Positions 1 to 12,175 are shown, numbered from the stretch's first letter. The stretch is 64,000 nucleotides of DNA from Lotus japonicus (GCF_012489685.1 NC_080043.1:41865127-41929126); one strand, 5' to 3'. Notes: generated by a model not told the origin, from the letters alone. Program-made: numbers and translations.

Positions 1-325
1 TGAACCTTCAGAGCGTCTGGATCTTCAGAGCGTCTGGATCTTCAGAACGTCTGGCCTTCAGAACTTCAAGTGATCTGAATCCATATCAAAGCTTAACTAT
101 CTTCAGATCTTCTGAAGCTTTTCTACTGTTCAGATTGAACATAGAGAGTGCGAAAGCATTGCGTAGATTACTCTTTGAGCATAGTGCTTCTAATTTGTGT
201 GTAATTAGATCAGAGTCAGAGCCTGTCATGTAAACACTCAGAAAACAACGTTAGAGTACCATAATTGTTCATACATAATAGTTAACATGTAATCATCAAA
301 ACATAGAGTTGTACTTGATCTTACA
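1..325 (-). repeat. 3' LTR of SIRE A, partial
   Basis: Matches the right-hand LTR at about 18970-19297 almost base for base. On the minus strand it begins TGTAAGATCAAG at 325, directly behind a polypurine tract. It lacks about 13 bp present near 19271-19283 and has an extra copy of a short CTTCAGAGCGTCTGGAT-like unit at its left end. The rest lies beyond the window start. Confidence 0.88.
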
Positions 326-345
326 ATCTCCCCCTTTTTGATGAT
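326..345 (-). promoter_or_regulatory. polypurine tract of SIRE A
   Basis: On the minus strand the bases immediately before the 3' LTR read AAAAAGGGGGAGAT. This is a typical plus-strand primer site for Copia reverse transcription. It sits where the element structure predicts it. Confidence 0.8.
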
Positions 346-1068
346 GACAAAACCAAGTATTTTGATGAACAATTCTTAAACAATAAACTGAATTCACTCA
401 GAGTTTAGAGAAAAGAGATAAACTTATCCTAAGGTGAATGGTTTATTTTGCTCATTCTGAATCCAAGTCACAGCTTGATTTTGAGCTTAGCTCCCCCTGA
501 ATCTAAGACTCAATGAAAACATTAGTAATATCTTGATTCTGAGCTAAATAATGAAAGAGTTCAGAGTGAGAAAATATGACATAGATAGTATAGGAAGATC
601 GGAGCGCATAATTATTCAGATTCATGAGCAGAGTAAGGGTATCAGAGTCAACCAATATCACTTCAGAAGAAGTGAAAATGTATTCCTTGTATTTGCCCAG
701 TGACACATCTATGGTCATAAAGGTGGAACTCTTGAATTCTCCAAAAGAAAAGGAAATCACACTAACACAGCCTACACATCAAAAACTGGGTTATACTCCC
801 CATTTTTGTCATAAGAAAAATGCATGGGGTGTGAAAAACTTAGCTTGAAGTACAAGGTAGTCCCCCTTAGAGAAGGTCTAAGTTTTAAAAAGATGGAGAA
901 AAAGGATAAATAAAAAGATTAAAGAAAGGTTTAATTAAATTAATGAATGAATTAATGCATATGCAGAACGTTTACCACCGGCCAAGGAATTAAAGGTAAG
1001 CTTCTGTTACCAATAAGGAATCCTTGAGAAACTGCTTCAGCATTAACTTCTTGAGACTGAACTGAGCT

Positions 1069-1075
1069 TATAAAA
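1069..1075 (+). promoter_or_regulatory. TATA-box-like site of the antisense ORF
   Basis: TATAAAA lies about 60 bp before the ATG at 1132, on the strand opposite to the host retroelement. Together with an AATAAA at 1555-1560, just past the stop codon, it gives the ORF a self-contained transcription-unit layout. Seen only as motifs; not proven active. Confidence 0.45.
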
Positions 1076-1131
1076 AGCGGTTAAAGCATAACATTCTTCA
1101 CATCTCATTTGCACTGGAAATCATCATTGCA

Positions 1132-1521
1132 ATGGCATCTTACATAGCGTGCATCAAGGAACTAAGGAAAAGAGCCTTTGATGAAGATCTCTTTATCAAC
1201 GTGCGCCATCCAGAGGAGCCAAGTGTCTATTGTCTGACGAATCAGCTATTAGGCATGGGCCTAAGTCTAGAGATGCACAACATCCTCAGAGGCTTCCTTT
1301 CGTTTGTGGAGGAGCTTCAAGATCTCTTCCAACGGGAGCTGGATAACTCTGCCAAAATACGAGCGGCGGAGACTGCACTGGAGATAATGATGGAGGGTCC
1401 TGAGAGGCAGGAAATGCGCCAGAGCTTGGTCCAACTAGAGTATGGGCAGCATCGTCTGGAGCTCGAGAAAGCGGCGATGTGTAGGCAGTGTAGAGCATTG
1501 AGGAGAGATCCTCCTTTTTAA
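1132..1521 (+). CDS. antisense ORF in the 3' region of SIRE A
   Basis: This 129-residue ORF runs on the plus strand, opposite to the retroelement that contains it and converging with the extra ORF. It starts with ATG in the first good context, uses no internal stops, and looks like real protein: mixed helical sequence rich in E, R, L and Q, with a likely helix or coiled coil over residues 45-120 and a conserved-looking HPEEPSVYCL stretch near residue 26. It ends with a CxxC (MCRQCRAL) and a basic tail. A TATA-like box precedes it and AATAAA follows at 1555. Antisense ORFs are known in some plant LTR retrotransposons; I do not recognise this protein and assign no function. Confidence 0.5.
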   Translation: MASYIACIKELRKRAFDEDLFINVRHPEEPSVYCLTNQLLGMGLSLEMHNILRGFLSFVEELQDLFQRELDNSAKIRAAETALEIMMEGPERQEMRQSLVQLEYGQHRLELEKAAMCRQCRALRRDPPF

Positions 1522-1728
1522 ATGTATTGATGCATATGTATGAATGAAGTTATCAATAAAAAAAAACTTGTTTGTTGATTAATGCGTATGAGAAAAACTC
1601 AGGTTATAATGAACACGTAATTATGCAAGCACATAATAAAAACGATAAACTGATAAAAGAAACATAGTTCAAAACGAAAACATAGTAACATAGTAGAAAG
1701 AAAACAGAAGAAAAGAGAGTTCATAAAG

Positions 1729-4469
1729 CTAAGGCTTGGATGTTCTCTTTAGAAGTTCTGTGCACATCTCTTGAAGACTCAGGAGAAGAGCCTCTTGGGA
1801 ATCAAGTCTTCTTTCAATCACATCAAGTCTGGAGTCTTGAGCAGACAGAGCAGCTTGATCAGAGTGAGGAACTTGAGCAGAGGTGGAGGCTATGTCAGTG
1901 AACGGAGTGATCACAAGTGCTTGATTTCTGATAGCATCAGCTTCAGCTTGTAGTCTAGCAGCTTGTTCCAAAGCTTCCAACCTTGCAGCTTCACGTTGTT
2001 CAGCTTCAAACCGTGTTGCATCTTCTTCTTGCTCTTTCTTCTTTCTTGCTTCTTCAATAGCAGCATAGAGCTGATCTCTTAACATCTGTTCATTCAGTGC
2101 TTCTCTTCTTCTGAAACGTTGACTAGCAACTTCAACACTTTGATTCTTTTCAGCAGTAAGGAAACTCATCATCACTGGAACTTGGTCAAGCATCCAAGAA
2201 CATAGACGATCCCAGTCTTAGCAACCATGTCTGGTTTCTCATTGAGGTCAGTGCGACCATGCACATTGCGAACCCTTAAAGATGCTTCATGATTAAATAA
2301 GTTGATGCAATCAAAGAGGGTGTTTGGTCCAGAACAGGTGTAGGGAACGATTGAGAGGTTGGTTTCAGGTGATGAAGAATGATTGCTACTAGTAGCTTCA
2401 AAGATAGTGTGAGGAGAACCAATCTGCAGAGTCTGATGTGCAGAGGTATTGGTCTCAGGGTTTGGATGAGAAGTTTCAGTCTCAGGATTTTGTGATTTGT
2501 CTGAGGAGTGGTTTGAGACTGACTTGTCATTCTCAGGAAGAGGAGAAAGAGGAGGAGGAGGAGGTGGCACAGAGGTTAGAGGGACCGCTTGGATTGGAAA
2601 ATCAGGAGAAACCAGAGGTTCTGGTCTGGGTCCAGGGTAGCGGTTTGGACTTGGAACATTTATGAAATGTTCAAGAATTTCTGAAATCCTTTCTCTGGCA
2701 ATTTGAAAGAATTGACGAGTGGCTTCAGATTTATTTGATGGAGAGGAAAAAGGAACATTTGTAGGAAAAGAGACAGAGGGAGCAGGAGAGAGAATTTCAC
2801 GATCAGAGTGATCACGTGAATGTGGTTCAGAGTTGGTTTTATCAGAGGCTTGTGTTTCAAGGACTTTTGGTTCATAGGTTTCTGGATTATATGGAAGGAT
2901 AATGGGTGAGGTAGATGCAGAAGGTTTGCGAGTTTAGAGCAATTTCCAGAGGGGTTCTTCCTCAATGGAAGGTTGAAAGAATGAAGCCCTAGGTGGTGAA
3001 ATGTGTGAAGTTGATTGATCAACTGGTGTGGGCTTAGGGTTGGATTCAACAGGAATTGCATCAAGAAAATTTAAATCATCTTCATCTGAAAGAACAACAA
3101 ACTTACTTGAAGCTCAAACTGCAGATCTTGTGACTCTAGTAGAAATTGTAGCTCTAGTAGGCTCCTAAGTTGGTTCCAGATGAGTGACTTGGGTTGCAAT
3201 TCTGACCTTCTTTGCCGTCTTCTGAGGTGGTGGTTCATCATCATCATCATCACCATCAGAGGGATCCTTTGTCTCAGATGTTTCCTCTTGCTTCCTCTTG
3301 GTCTTCTTTTTCCTAGGAGACTCAAAGTCCGGAGGTTCTGGAAGATTTCTGAAGAATTCATCCACATCAATCTCAAAAAATTGCTGCTTCAGATCATCAA
3401 GATAGAACCTGATAGCCTCTAGATCATCAGCCTTTGACCAGAGAGGGTAGTCCTTCAGAGGGACTCTTCTTCTTGACTTTGCAGTAGCAGGGTTAACTTC
3501 AGCTTTTGTTTCTATCAAGCTCATCCTCTTCAATGATGTAGGAGTGAAGACATCTCCAACAATAGTTGTTAGGTCTTCAGTGCATCCAACTTTGGTCAGA
3601 GCATTTATCAATCTGCTCTCAATGAAGAAGTCGGATAGCAATCTGCCAAAAGGTATGTATTTGATTGCAGACTTGGGTGAAGCAGTAGTTCTTGACTTTC
3701 TGATGCATTCCTTCAGATAGGAGAATAGAAAGTAAGGTAGACAGACTTTGGTGTGCTCCTTGATGAAGAAAAGCAACACCTTCTGAGTGAAATTGGTATA
3801 ATCTGGAGAACTTCCCTTTAGCCTTTAATTGATGCAGTTCAGTAGGATCTTGTGCCAAATTCTTAGATTAGGATGAAGATCCTTGGTCTTGTAATCATTT
3901 TTACCCGGTTTCCATGTAGAGTAAAGAGCCTTGTTGACCTTCTCTTTGGTTCTTGTCTTGACTTTTGTTTTCTGCAGCTGAAATCTGTAGCCATTGCTGG
4001 TTTATGCACCCAGAAGCCTTGCAAACGATTTCTCATAAATGATGATCCTCTTTCCCAGAACAAAGGACACAACTTGATACTCATTGCAATCAGCATGCTT
4101 CCAGAATTCCTTCACCAGCTTGTCATAGACTGAACCATGTAGTCTTTGGAAATACCCTTCCCAGCCTTGAGCCTGCACTTCAGGACGAAGATCGATCCCA
4201 TTAGCAGCAATATTGTCGAGGTCAAATCGCCATTCAGCAAGAACTTGAAGTTCTTCTGGAGGGAAAACACAAGTAACTGCACAACTCCTTTGAGATAAAG
4301 GAATAATATACTCAGCATCTTGAATTTGTGCTTGAGAAACCTCTGTCGATCTGGGACGAAGAACTGGACCTACTTGACCCGTTGGAAGACCCACTACCAT
4401 CCTTGGGAACACTCTTCCATCGGCGGAATCAGTCCTTTCACCGGAATCAGCTCTTTCAGATCTCACCAT
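1729..4469 (-). pseudogene. extra (third) ORF of SIRE A, decayed
   Basis: Downstream of pol, on the element's own strand, a coding region starts at the ATG at 4469 (MVRSERADSGERTD) and runs to about 1729 through several frameshifts and stops. Its first third (about 4469-4005) has the PPEELQVL...WRFDLDN...FYDKLVKEFW-like layout of the 'putative plant transposon protein' domain found in extra ORFs of this lineage. The middle (3779-3165) is basic with an acidic, PRKKKTKRK-like patch that could be a nuclear signal. The C-terminal piece (2193-1729) is an E/A/R-rich coiled coil. It corresponds in position to 27817-29853 of Copia B. The role in the element is unknown; such ORFs have been called env-like by position only. 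Confidence 0.65.
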
Positions 4470-4505
4470 AGTTGAAGGTTGGATGTTTTGGGTAGAAGAG
4501 GAGTG

Positions 4506-4508
<3 letters not shown>

Positions 4509-4537
<29 letters not shown>
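4509..4537. repeat. (GA)n microsatellite
   Basis: About 14 GA units, in the leader just upstream of the SIRE A extra ORF start. Read on the minus strand it is a CT-rich leader. Confidence 0.9.
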
Positions 4538-4542
<5 letters not shown>

Positions 4543-5036
4543 AAGATAAGGGTTTTTGCAAACAGGAGAGAGAAGCGAAAAACAAGAGTGATGGAAAACG
4601 TGTGTGCGTAGTGGTTTTTAGAAAGTAACCGTTGTTGATTGTAAAACAAAAGTAAAATCAACGATTAAAAATTAAAGACATCATTATGAACAGTTAATAC
4701 ACAAAACATGTAACGCCCCGATTTCTCGAGTGTCACACAGTAAACCAAACATCACCATTTTCGTAAAGAATTTTCGCCGTTCAATTATTAATCTTGACTT
4801 AATGACAAAAGTTCAATTATTGCGAAACTCTTGAAAACTTTACGATATAAATCTGCGGAATAAATAAGACATGTATTTCTGAATAAAGTAACTCGTAAAT
4901 AAAAGAAACCATAATCAAGTACATAAATGAACCCTTGGGCTAACGCCCTACATCAAAAGAAATCCCTGAAAATAAAAACTGATAAAAGATAGTTCAGCAT
5001 TACGAAAACACTCAACCCCCAGCATGGCAACATCAG

Positions 5037-5564
5037 TCACTCGTCGAGCCAACCGCACTGTCTCTGGCGTTTCTTCGCAGGAGCCCTGACCTCTGGTGCA
5101 TCTCCATTTCCCTCCGTCTCGGCATCCCCAGGTGCATCAGCTATTGTAGCGTACCGTGGAGCAAGGTCCTCCATAGGCTCAGTAGGAACTGGAAGGGACT
5201 CTAGAGGCGGAGCCGGAAAGTCGCCAATGCGTGCCCACCAATCTGGTGTCCCGAACGCCCGTGAAGAACCCTCCTCTCCTGCAGCCCGCTGTGGAGAGTT
5301 CGAGCAAGAACCCTCGTCTCCTAGATGCAAGAAACGACATGGTGCGAAGGGCATCTTGACCTTGCCCCATTCCATGATCTGAGTCTCGACGACATTCCCA
5401 TGCCAGTCACGTCCCGTGATCGTAGCACTGCCGACGTAGATGCGACGTACCTGGGCAGAGTCGGTCTGCCAGGCGTTGTCCTTATGCTGGTCATGCAAAT
5501 CTATGGTCCACGAGACCACTGCACTCTTGACCTTCACCATCTGGGCCCCCCCCCAGAATAGCAC
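5037..5564 (-). CDS. ORF inside the outer giant LTR, unknown product
   Basis: An uninterrupted 175-codon frame on the LTR's inferred sense strand, in a stretch clearly richer in G+C than its surroundings. The N-terminal half is mixed and fold-like (VVSWTIDLHDQHKD, then RRIYVGSATITGRDWHGNVV); the C-terminal half is acidic and proline-rich and ends with a basic KKRQRQCGWLDE. I recognise no domain. It lies near the LTR end that reads GGGGCGTTACA. It may be a coding exon carried in the LTR or a chance frame in GC-rich sequence. Confidence 0.3.
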   Translation of the reverse strand: MLFWGGAQMVKVKSAVVSWTIDLHDQHKDNAWQTDSAQVRRIYVGSATITGRDWHGNVVETQIMEWGKVKMPFAPCRFLHLGDEGSCSNSPQRAAGEEGSSRAFGTPDWWARIGDFPAPPLESLPVPTEPMEDLAPRYATIADAPGDAETEGNGDAPEVRAPAKKRQRQCGWLDE

Positions 5565-5757
5565 ATAAACAAATAACAGGGTCAGATCTCACGTTCGCAT
5601 ATAAACATTCACATATCCATGTAATTCTCATAAATAACAAGATTCAATAAGGAAAATTCTTAAGTTAAGTCACGGTCAGTCACCTAAGTTTCAGTTAGAC
5701 TAACGACCTCACAATTCACACAACCACCTCAGCACCAATGGCCATATTCACGATCAT

Positions 5758-7475
5758 TGTAACACCCCGATTTCGGTGGCATCACTTTAGTAACCAAAAA
5801 TAAACTTAATGCGGAAAACGTGAATATTTTTTTTTCGTCGATATAATATAAACAAGACTAAAATAAATAAAACTCAATTGCGAAAGACAACAGAACTAAT
5901 ATACAATATAAATTACAGCCCCCGCTGTAAGTAGCAACCTCGTCACGAGTAACCTCCAGTGACGGAAAGTAGAAAAGTGTAACGCCCGTAGGCAATATGT
6001 ACAGACTGAAAGTAAAGGTTAAGTGTCCTCAACACAAACCTCAAAAATGAGAACGAGTTAGCCCAATCGGCCTAAAAGAAGACCTCCTAAGTCCAACCAA
6101 CTCTCTGTGATTCCCGTAAAGAAACCACACAAAAAACTATAGGTGGGAAACTACCCTGTCCCCAAAGAATCAAATGATGGTCAGAGCTAAGACTCTACTC
6201 CTACACTAGTCCTATCTCGAGGAGCTCACACCAGCACTAAAACCTACATGCTAGCATGATCGTCGTCTGAATCTGAATCCAGAACGACCAAGTCTATAAG
6301 CACTATCCGTCCTTCCCTCGCAACCGCAATGCGCTCCGGTGCTGAACTCACGGGCTTTGGGCCCGAACCATGATCATCAATGATGGCAACGGTGGGTGTG
6401 CTGGACTCTGAAGAATGCACTCCCACAGGCTCCTCCTCTGAGGGGTCCTCATCATCCGAAGACGACGGTGGCGGTGGTGCTCCTACTCCTGGCCCGCAAT
6501 GCACTCCGGGCGGCAAGTTGAAACTGACACTGCTCCTCCTCAGTACTCCTTCCATCAAGTGTCCTACTCTATCTACCCGATCCTCCATGATCCTCCCCGA
6601 GTACGTCGCACGATGGTGTAACACCCCGATTTCGGTGGCGTCACTTTAGTAACCAAAAAGAAATTAATGCGGAAAAACGTGAATTATTTTTTTTTCGATA
6701 ATAGACTTATAAACTGCAAGAAATGAAACTCAACAATAAACGATAATCAGAACTAATATACAATATAAATTACAGCCCCCGCTGCAAGTAGCAACCTCGT
6801 CACGAGTAACCTCCAGTGACGGAAAGTAGAAAGTGTAGCGCCCGTAGGCAATATATACAAACCAATAGGAAAGGTTAAGTGTCCGCAACACAACCTTCAA
6901 AAATGAGAATAAGTTGGCCCAATGGCCTGAAAAGAAGACCTCCTAAGTCCAACCAACTCTCTGTGATTCCCGTAAGGAAACCACACAAAAAGCTATAGGC
7001 GGGAAACTACCCTGTCCCCAAGGAAACAAATGACAGTCAGAGCTAAGACTCTACTCCTACACTAATCCTATCTCGAGGAGCTCACACCAGCACTCCAAAC
7101 TATGTGCTAGCATGATCGTCGTCTGAATCAGAATCCAGAACAACCAAGTCTATATACACTACCCGTCCTCCTCTCGCAACCGCGATGCGCTCCGGTGCTG
7201 GACTCACGGGCTTAGGGCCCTATCCATGATCATCTATAACAGCAATGGTGGGTGAACTGGACTCTGCAGAAGTCCCTCCCACCGGCTCCTCCTATGAGGG
7301 ATCCTCCTCATCCGAAGATAACGGTGGTGGTGGTGGTCCTCCTACTCCTGGTCCGCAATGCACACTGGGTGGCAAGTTGAAACTGACAGTGCATCTCCGC
7401 AGCACTCCTGACGTCAAGTATCCTACCCTATCTACATGGTCCTCCATGATTCGCCTCGAGTACGTCGCTCGATGG
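5758..7475 (-). repeat. 859-bp tandem duplication of one LTR end
   Basis: 5758-6616 and 6617-7475 are direct copies, both beginning TGTAACACCCCGATTTCGG and both ending near CGATGG. By eye they differ at roughly one base in ten, with small indels. The second copy runs on into the rest of the LTR. The divergence says they are not a fresh duplication. Confidence 0.85.
6244..6624 (-). CDS. short ORF in the duplicated LTR end (first copy)
   Basis: A 126-codon minus-strand frame with a proline run and acidic stretches (SSSDDEDPSEEE, DSDSDDDHASM) and a conserved-looking SFNLPPGVHCGPGVG segment. The second copy at 7292-7579 keeps the same protein-like segment (SFNLPPSVHCGPGVG) but is broken elsewhere. 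Retention of the segment in two diverged copies hints that it was once coding. No known domain. It ends at the LTR terminus, so the original exon may have continued into the internal region. Confidence 0.3.
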   Translation of the reverse strand: MLHHRATYSGRIMEDRVDRVGHLMEGVLRRSSVSFNLPPGVHCGPGVGAPPPPSSSDDEDPSEEEPVGVHSSESSTPTVAIIDDHGSGPKPVSSAPERIAVAREGRIVLIDLVVLDSDSDDDHASM

Positions 7476-7579
7476 CTAGCGGGGTCCACCACCCACGAAC
7501 CGGGGTCGTCCTGGTCTATCATCTCGTATCTAATCCCCCCCGAAGGGTGGACCATTGTGAACCAGTCCGCTATGGACAT
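7292..7579 (-). pseudogene. short ORF in the duplicated LTR end (second copy)
   Basis: Counterpart of 6244-6624. It extends further upstream with WFTMVHPSGGIRYEMIDQDD and then shares RATYSRRIMEDHVDRVG and SFNLPPSVHCGPGVG with the first copy. Beyond 7292 the frame is lost to small changes. Confidence 0.3.
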
Positions 7580-10500
7580 CTCACAAAGGCGTTGTCCGCC
7601 AAATCACACACAGAAGACGCGAGGGTCAACTCCAAAGAATTATGTAGATAATAAATCCAATAGGTACAGATAAGAGATAGCCACTTAGGCTTATAGCTAG
7701 AGATAACATCCTAGGGTTGCATATTCCATAATGAATGTAACAACAGTAATGACAAATAGCATGCATCAAATATGATTAACAATTATCAATCACACTCAGC
7801 AACTAAGTCAGTATGCATGTTGCATGAAATGATATGACGGTTAACCCAGTTAACCAAATGCATTCCGGAAAGGGATGAACATCAAACGGATCAGCCCTAA
7901 CACCAGCCACGGTGGGACCATTTCGGCCCGCGTGCCTCTTACTCCAACAACAACGGTAGTCAGATCAGCAGTAAACCCGAAGGTCTGCCATTTCGGTCTG
8001 CTGCTAAGAGTCGCCTACAAGCGCTCTTACGCGGAAATCCGGTCTTATGACCATTTTGGAATCCACTGAGGTCCGAAGTCCGTCTCCTGTTAATACCTCA
8101 TTAATGGTGCATGAATGCGAAATGATTAGCCAAACAACGTCTCCGACCTCACTCGACACGTCGCCACGTGTTCTAGGTAAATTAATGTCTCTAAAAGCTT
8201 ACCCTAAGGTAAAGTCGATTCTGCGACAAAAGACACTTCTTCACAACGACCCAATAACTCATGATGATCTCCAAATCATCCGGCTCATCTCCATCCGATG
8301 GTCAAAACTGCTCAACGAGCAAAGAGTATCAACATACTCGGAAAGTACCTGTTTTCCTGCTTATCTCTCGGATAGCCCAACAACACAACTGCTCCCAGAG
8401 CACAAGAGTATCAACATACTCAAAACTTATCAATCTCCTCAACACTTGGATCCGACGACACTTCTCATTTTTCCAAAACTAAGATTTGAATCCTAAGCTT
8501 CCTTTCGAGTTTGTTATCATTATTTGAAGATTTAGAGGTTGTTTAATGTCTTATGAATTTTCCTTATAAAATAATTTCCATTTAGTCTTATCGCAAATCT
8601 TATGAGTTTTCAACATCCCATAATCCCAATTAACTCCCCGAGAATGTCTCGATCCTTTATAACCATAACAAGGCCCGAATCTCATTCGTCCTATCAAACT
8701 TTCCCCAAAATCTCAAAATAAAATCGGCATGACCTGCCCGCTATTCTCACTACTCAGAATCACAGATATCAGTGAAAAGACATAATTAAATCAGCACAGT
8801 CAACAAACATGTCATATATCAACACATCCTAGAATGATCACGTAGCACTTAGCATATAAAGCATGCATCACACATCCTAGATTACCCACTTAGCACGTAC
8901 CATGTAATTCAATATCAAAAACAGTCAGTAGATGAATCATCTACATTGTCAGCCGAAGCCTCAGAAAACATTTTTCCAATCAAGCACAAACAAGTGCATA
9001 AACAGTAAATCAATGTCGAAAGCATCGACCCTAAGCATTAACTAAGGATTCAGTGAGTAGCCCTCACCTGTAGATTCTCCAGGGTTCCCGTCTAGCGTTC
9101 CTTCACAATCAATGCCTTGCTCTTCAGGAAAATCCTCAAAAGCACCTTTAGAGTAAAACCACAGAATTCCATCAAAAACTATCAGAAACTCAGTAATCAA
9201 TACCCACTAAGGTTACACGAAGTAGTATATACTCCGGGGTACGATAATCTAGAGCGAAAGGACAAGTTTTTGAAACAAGAATTTTTCTTCCTCCCCCCTT
9301 AGGGTGCTCGGCCACTATTAGTAATTAGGTGGGTCGATTTTTCTTCGATCAAACTTGGTTCCTAGGTTATTATTAGTCGTAACTAAGGGTATTCTAAACT
9401 CGGAAAAATTATCGGATCGAAAACTGTCGCAGGGGTATTTTGGTCAATATTTTAGCTCAGAATTTCAAAACTGAAATTTCGAAAAGCAAATTGGATGGGG
9501 ACGTCACCAACGACGTTTATGACAACTAATCCTACTAGCACTAAGCTAAGGCGATAGTTTTCAGCCCAAAGGACGAAGCTTTGCCCCAAAATGGGTATTT
9601 TAAGCAGAATTGAAACTCGACGGTAGTTTTTCGAGAATCGGCGCAGTATTATTAGATAAACATGCTCTTGGGCACGTAGGGAAGATGTTTAGATAGAAAA
9701 ATGAAGTTACCAGGATAGTTTTGCAAAAACCTCAAAACTATGAGCACAGAAAGACATAGAGAAAAGCTATGGAAAAGACGATCAGAGGTAAGGATTAGCG
9801 ACTATACCTCGATACCTTCAAGCAGCAACTGTCGAATCAACGATCAAGCAAGAAATGAAGAAAATCTCTTCTTCCTCCTCCTCCAATGAAGATCGAGGCC
9901 TTGAGAGAGAAAATGGTGAAGTTTTGCCATTTTTTTCTCATTTTCTTGCTATATATAGAGGTTGGAAAAACGCGGGAAAATGAAAGTTTCGCGATTCCGA
10001 TTTTTCCGACTTCATTCTCTGTGAATTCTAAGATAGGTTTTGGCGACATAAATCCAAAACTCAAAAGAGGTTTCCTTGTATTTTAGGTGACTAATGCAAA
10101 GTCGGTGTAAAACTATTTTACCCAATAAGTTACTTTTTGCATTGAATGTCGGAAGAGAAAACTTCCTTCTGAAGAAAGATTGAAAACAGCAAGAGAAATG
10201 GGTGTACGCGTGTGGAATCTTCATTTGAAGCTCCGAATAGAAAAAGTCTTCATCGTCGGTTGATTCTAGGGTTCTTAAACTATCAGGGTTCTAGTTTCGG
10301 CAAACTTCCGAGGATTGGAATCGGACGTTCGTAGATCCTAGGGTTTCGCCTTGAAACGCTCGTTATATATGGATTAAGAGAAGTTCTAACATTTCTCTGA
10401 AGGTTTTTGGAATTAATTTCCATCGTGACTTTAAGTGAAAACTAGCTATTTACTAGGGTTTCTGCCCTAGGTTTAAGCGTATATCGATCGTGCTATACCT

Positions 10501-10684
10501 TTTATCGATTTTGATACAATCCTTAGAATTTTCCTGAACTTTCTCCTTCACAAATCTATTTCATTTAGTAAACTCTTGTTCAGGTTTCCCTTCACGATAC
10601 ATCGACCCTAATCGTGAATAAGAATTTTATCCACTTGGCATAAGCTTAAAAACTTAGGTCTTACAATCATCCGCAGATGAACAA

Positions 10685-10805
10685 TTCTCGGAGAGGACAC
10701 ACCGTACAACCCTCAATCATGTGGGGGGACACACCGTCCGCCCACAGAATCACAAGGTGACCGCAGTCAACCAAATCACGTGGGGACACACCCTACAACC
10801 CACAA
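10685..10805. repeat. degenerate tandem GGGGACACACC-type repeats
   Basis: Three loose copies of a roughly 40-50 bp unit containing GGGACACACC and CCC(T/G)CAA/CCCACA motifs, within the outer giant LTR just right of the inner insertion. No coding signal. The remainder of 10806-12040 is LTR sequence in which I see nothing further. Confidence 0.4.
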
Positions 10806-12043
10806 AACGCCCTCGCGTGCAAGTAACCGTTTGTCTCTAACGGTACCATCGTTCTCATGGTCCATAGTCCTCACTAGACCTATGTTCCAATTACATCACA
10901 TTTTACTTGCAAGCGATTAAGTTCTCATTTCTCTTTGTTAGGGCTATATTAGTCAACCTAGAGTCTTAACATCTTCACAAGACTTATACAACTTAATCAC
11001 AATAATAACCACAGCACCAAAAGGAATTACAGCTAGATGAGCGACCTTTTGGCAATAACCAAGTTAAGCATATATAAGCTATACTAAGCACTTAGTCATG
11101 TTCTCATGTATAGCAATACTTCAGTTATGGCAACTTCATAAACCAAGCCAACACATAAACTTGTGCTTGATATGGAAGTAAGAAAACTTGCCGAGAACCA
11201 CAGAAATGGCTCGGCTGAACCCTAAAGGGCTCAAGGGTTTTCAAAAAAACACTTTCTTCCCTCCATATCAAGTTCACAAGCCAATGTCCAGCCAATCAAC
11301 AATAAGCAATTTCTCATAAAATTCCAGAACTGATCATGTTACAATTTGCATGTTAAAATCATGTGAAAATCTAGGCAAATTTGGCATAAAATCATGGTTT
11401 TCATACACAAGACCTAGGGTCATTTGTCAAACATTAACCTACTGATCATGGCATCACACAAGCTTCACAAATATGGTAAAAATTCCAGTAGCAATCAGCA
11501 ACAATCAATACATCAAAAAGCTAAAGAAAAATCCACCAAAACCCAAGTTTTGGGCATGGCCGAGAGCACCATAGCTCTAGGTTTCTCTCCTTTTTTTTGA
11601 AAAACATTTGGCCATCGTCTAGGCCATTTTACAGCAGCAAGAGATCATGCTATTCATCATCACAATCAGCCCTAAGCATACCAAACAACACAGAATTCGT
11701 TCTAGGCAAAAACATGGCAACATAGTCAAGTTTTGGCATCTATGGCATGTAAGCATGGCATCAAGCTTTGATCATATTTGTGGCTGCACATATAACACAC
11801 CCTAAGCATGATTTCTACCCTCAACCGTCATACATCATCAATCTAAACCTACTCAGATCATAGGCATGCAAATCAAGGAAAAACTTCCATCATGTAGAAA
11901 CCTAGACTCTACCCACTAGATCCACCCCTTACCTTAGTCTTAGTGTTTTGAGAAGAATAGGAGAAGATAAATGATTCAAAGAGGATGATCCTTGCTCCCT
12001 TCTCCTTGCTCGAAATCTCTTCCTCACCCTTGCTCCTCCACGG

Positions 12044-12175
12044 CTTCTTCTTCTTCTTCTTCTTCTTCTTCTTCTTCTTCTTCTTCTTCTTTTTCCTTCT
12101 TTTCTTCTTCTTCTCTTCCACGGCCTCCCTCTCTCTCTCTCTCACTCTCTCTTTCTTTCTTTCTTTTTCTGAATG
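12044..12175. repeat. (CTT)n and (CT)n microsatellite tract
   Basis: About 15 CTT units from 12044 to about 12090, followed by a pyrimidine tract with (CT)n and (CTTT)n. Inside the outer giant LTR. It makes long runs of K, E, F or S in several frames, none of which I call a gene. Confidence 0.9.

Larger units (their letters stand above)
5758..10665 (-). mobile_element. inner giant solo LTR with internal duplication
   Basis: Begins TGTAACACCCCGATTTCGG at 5758 and ends CTTAGGTCTTACA at 10665. Flanked by ATCAT at 5753-5757 and ATCAT at 10666-10670, a perfect 5-bp target duplication. It is inserted in the outer giant LTR. Its first 859 bp are present twice in tandem (5758-6616 and 6617-7475). 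It has no coding region for gag or pol. The ends resemble those of the outer LTR but the bodies differ, so it is a related but distinct family. Confidence 0.88.

Noticed and set aside
503..848. Small frames between the SIRE A LTR and the antisense ORF
   Set aside because: No domain, no promoter-like context and overlapping on both strands; probably untranslated 3' region of the element.
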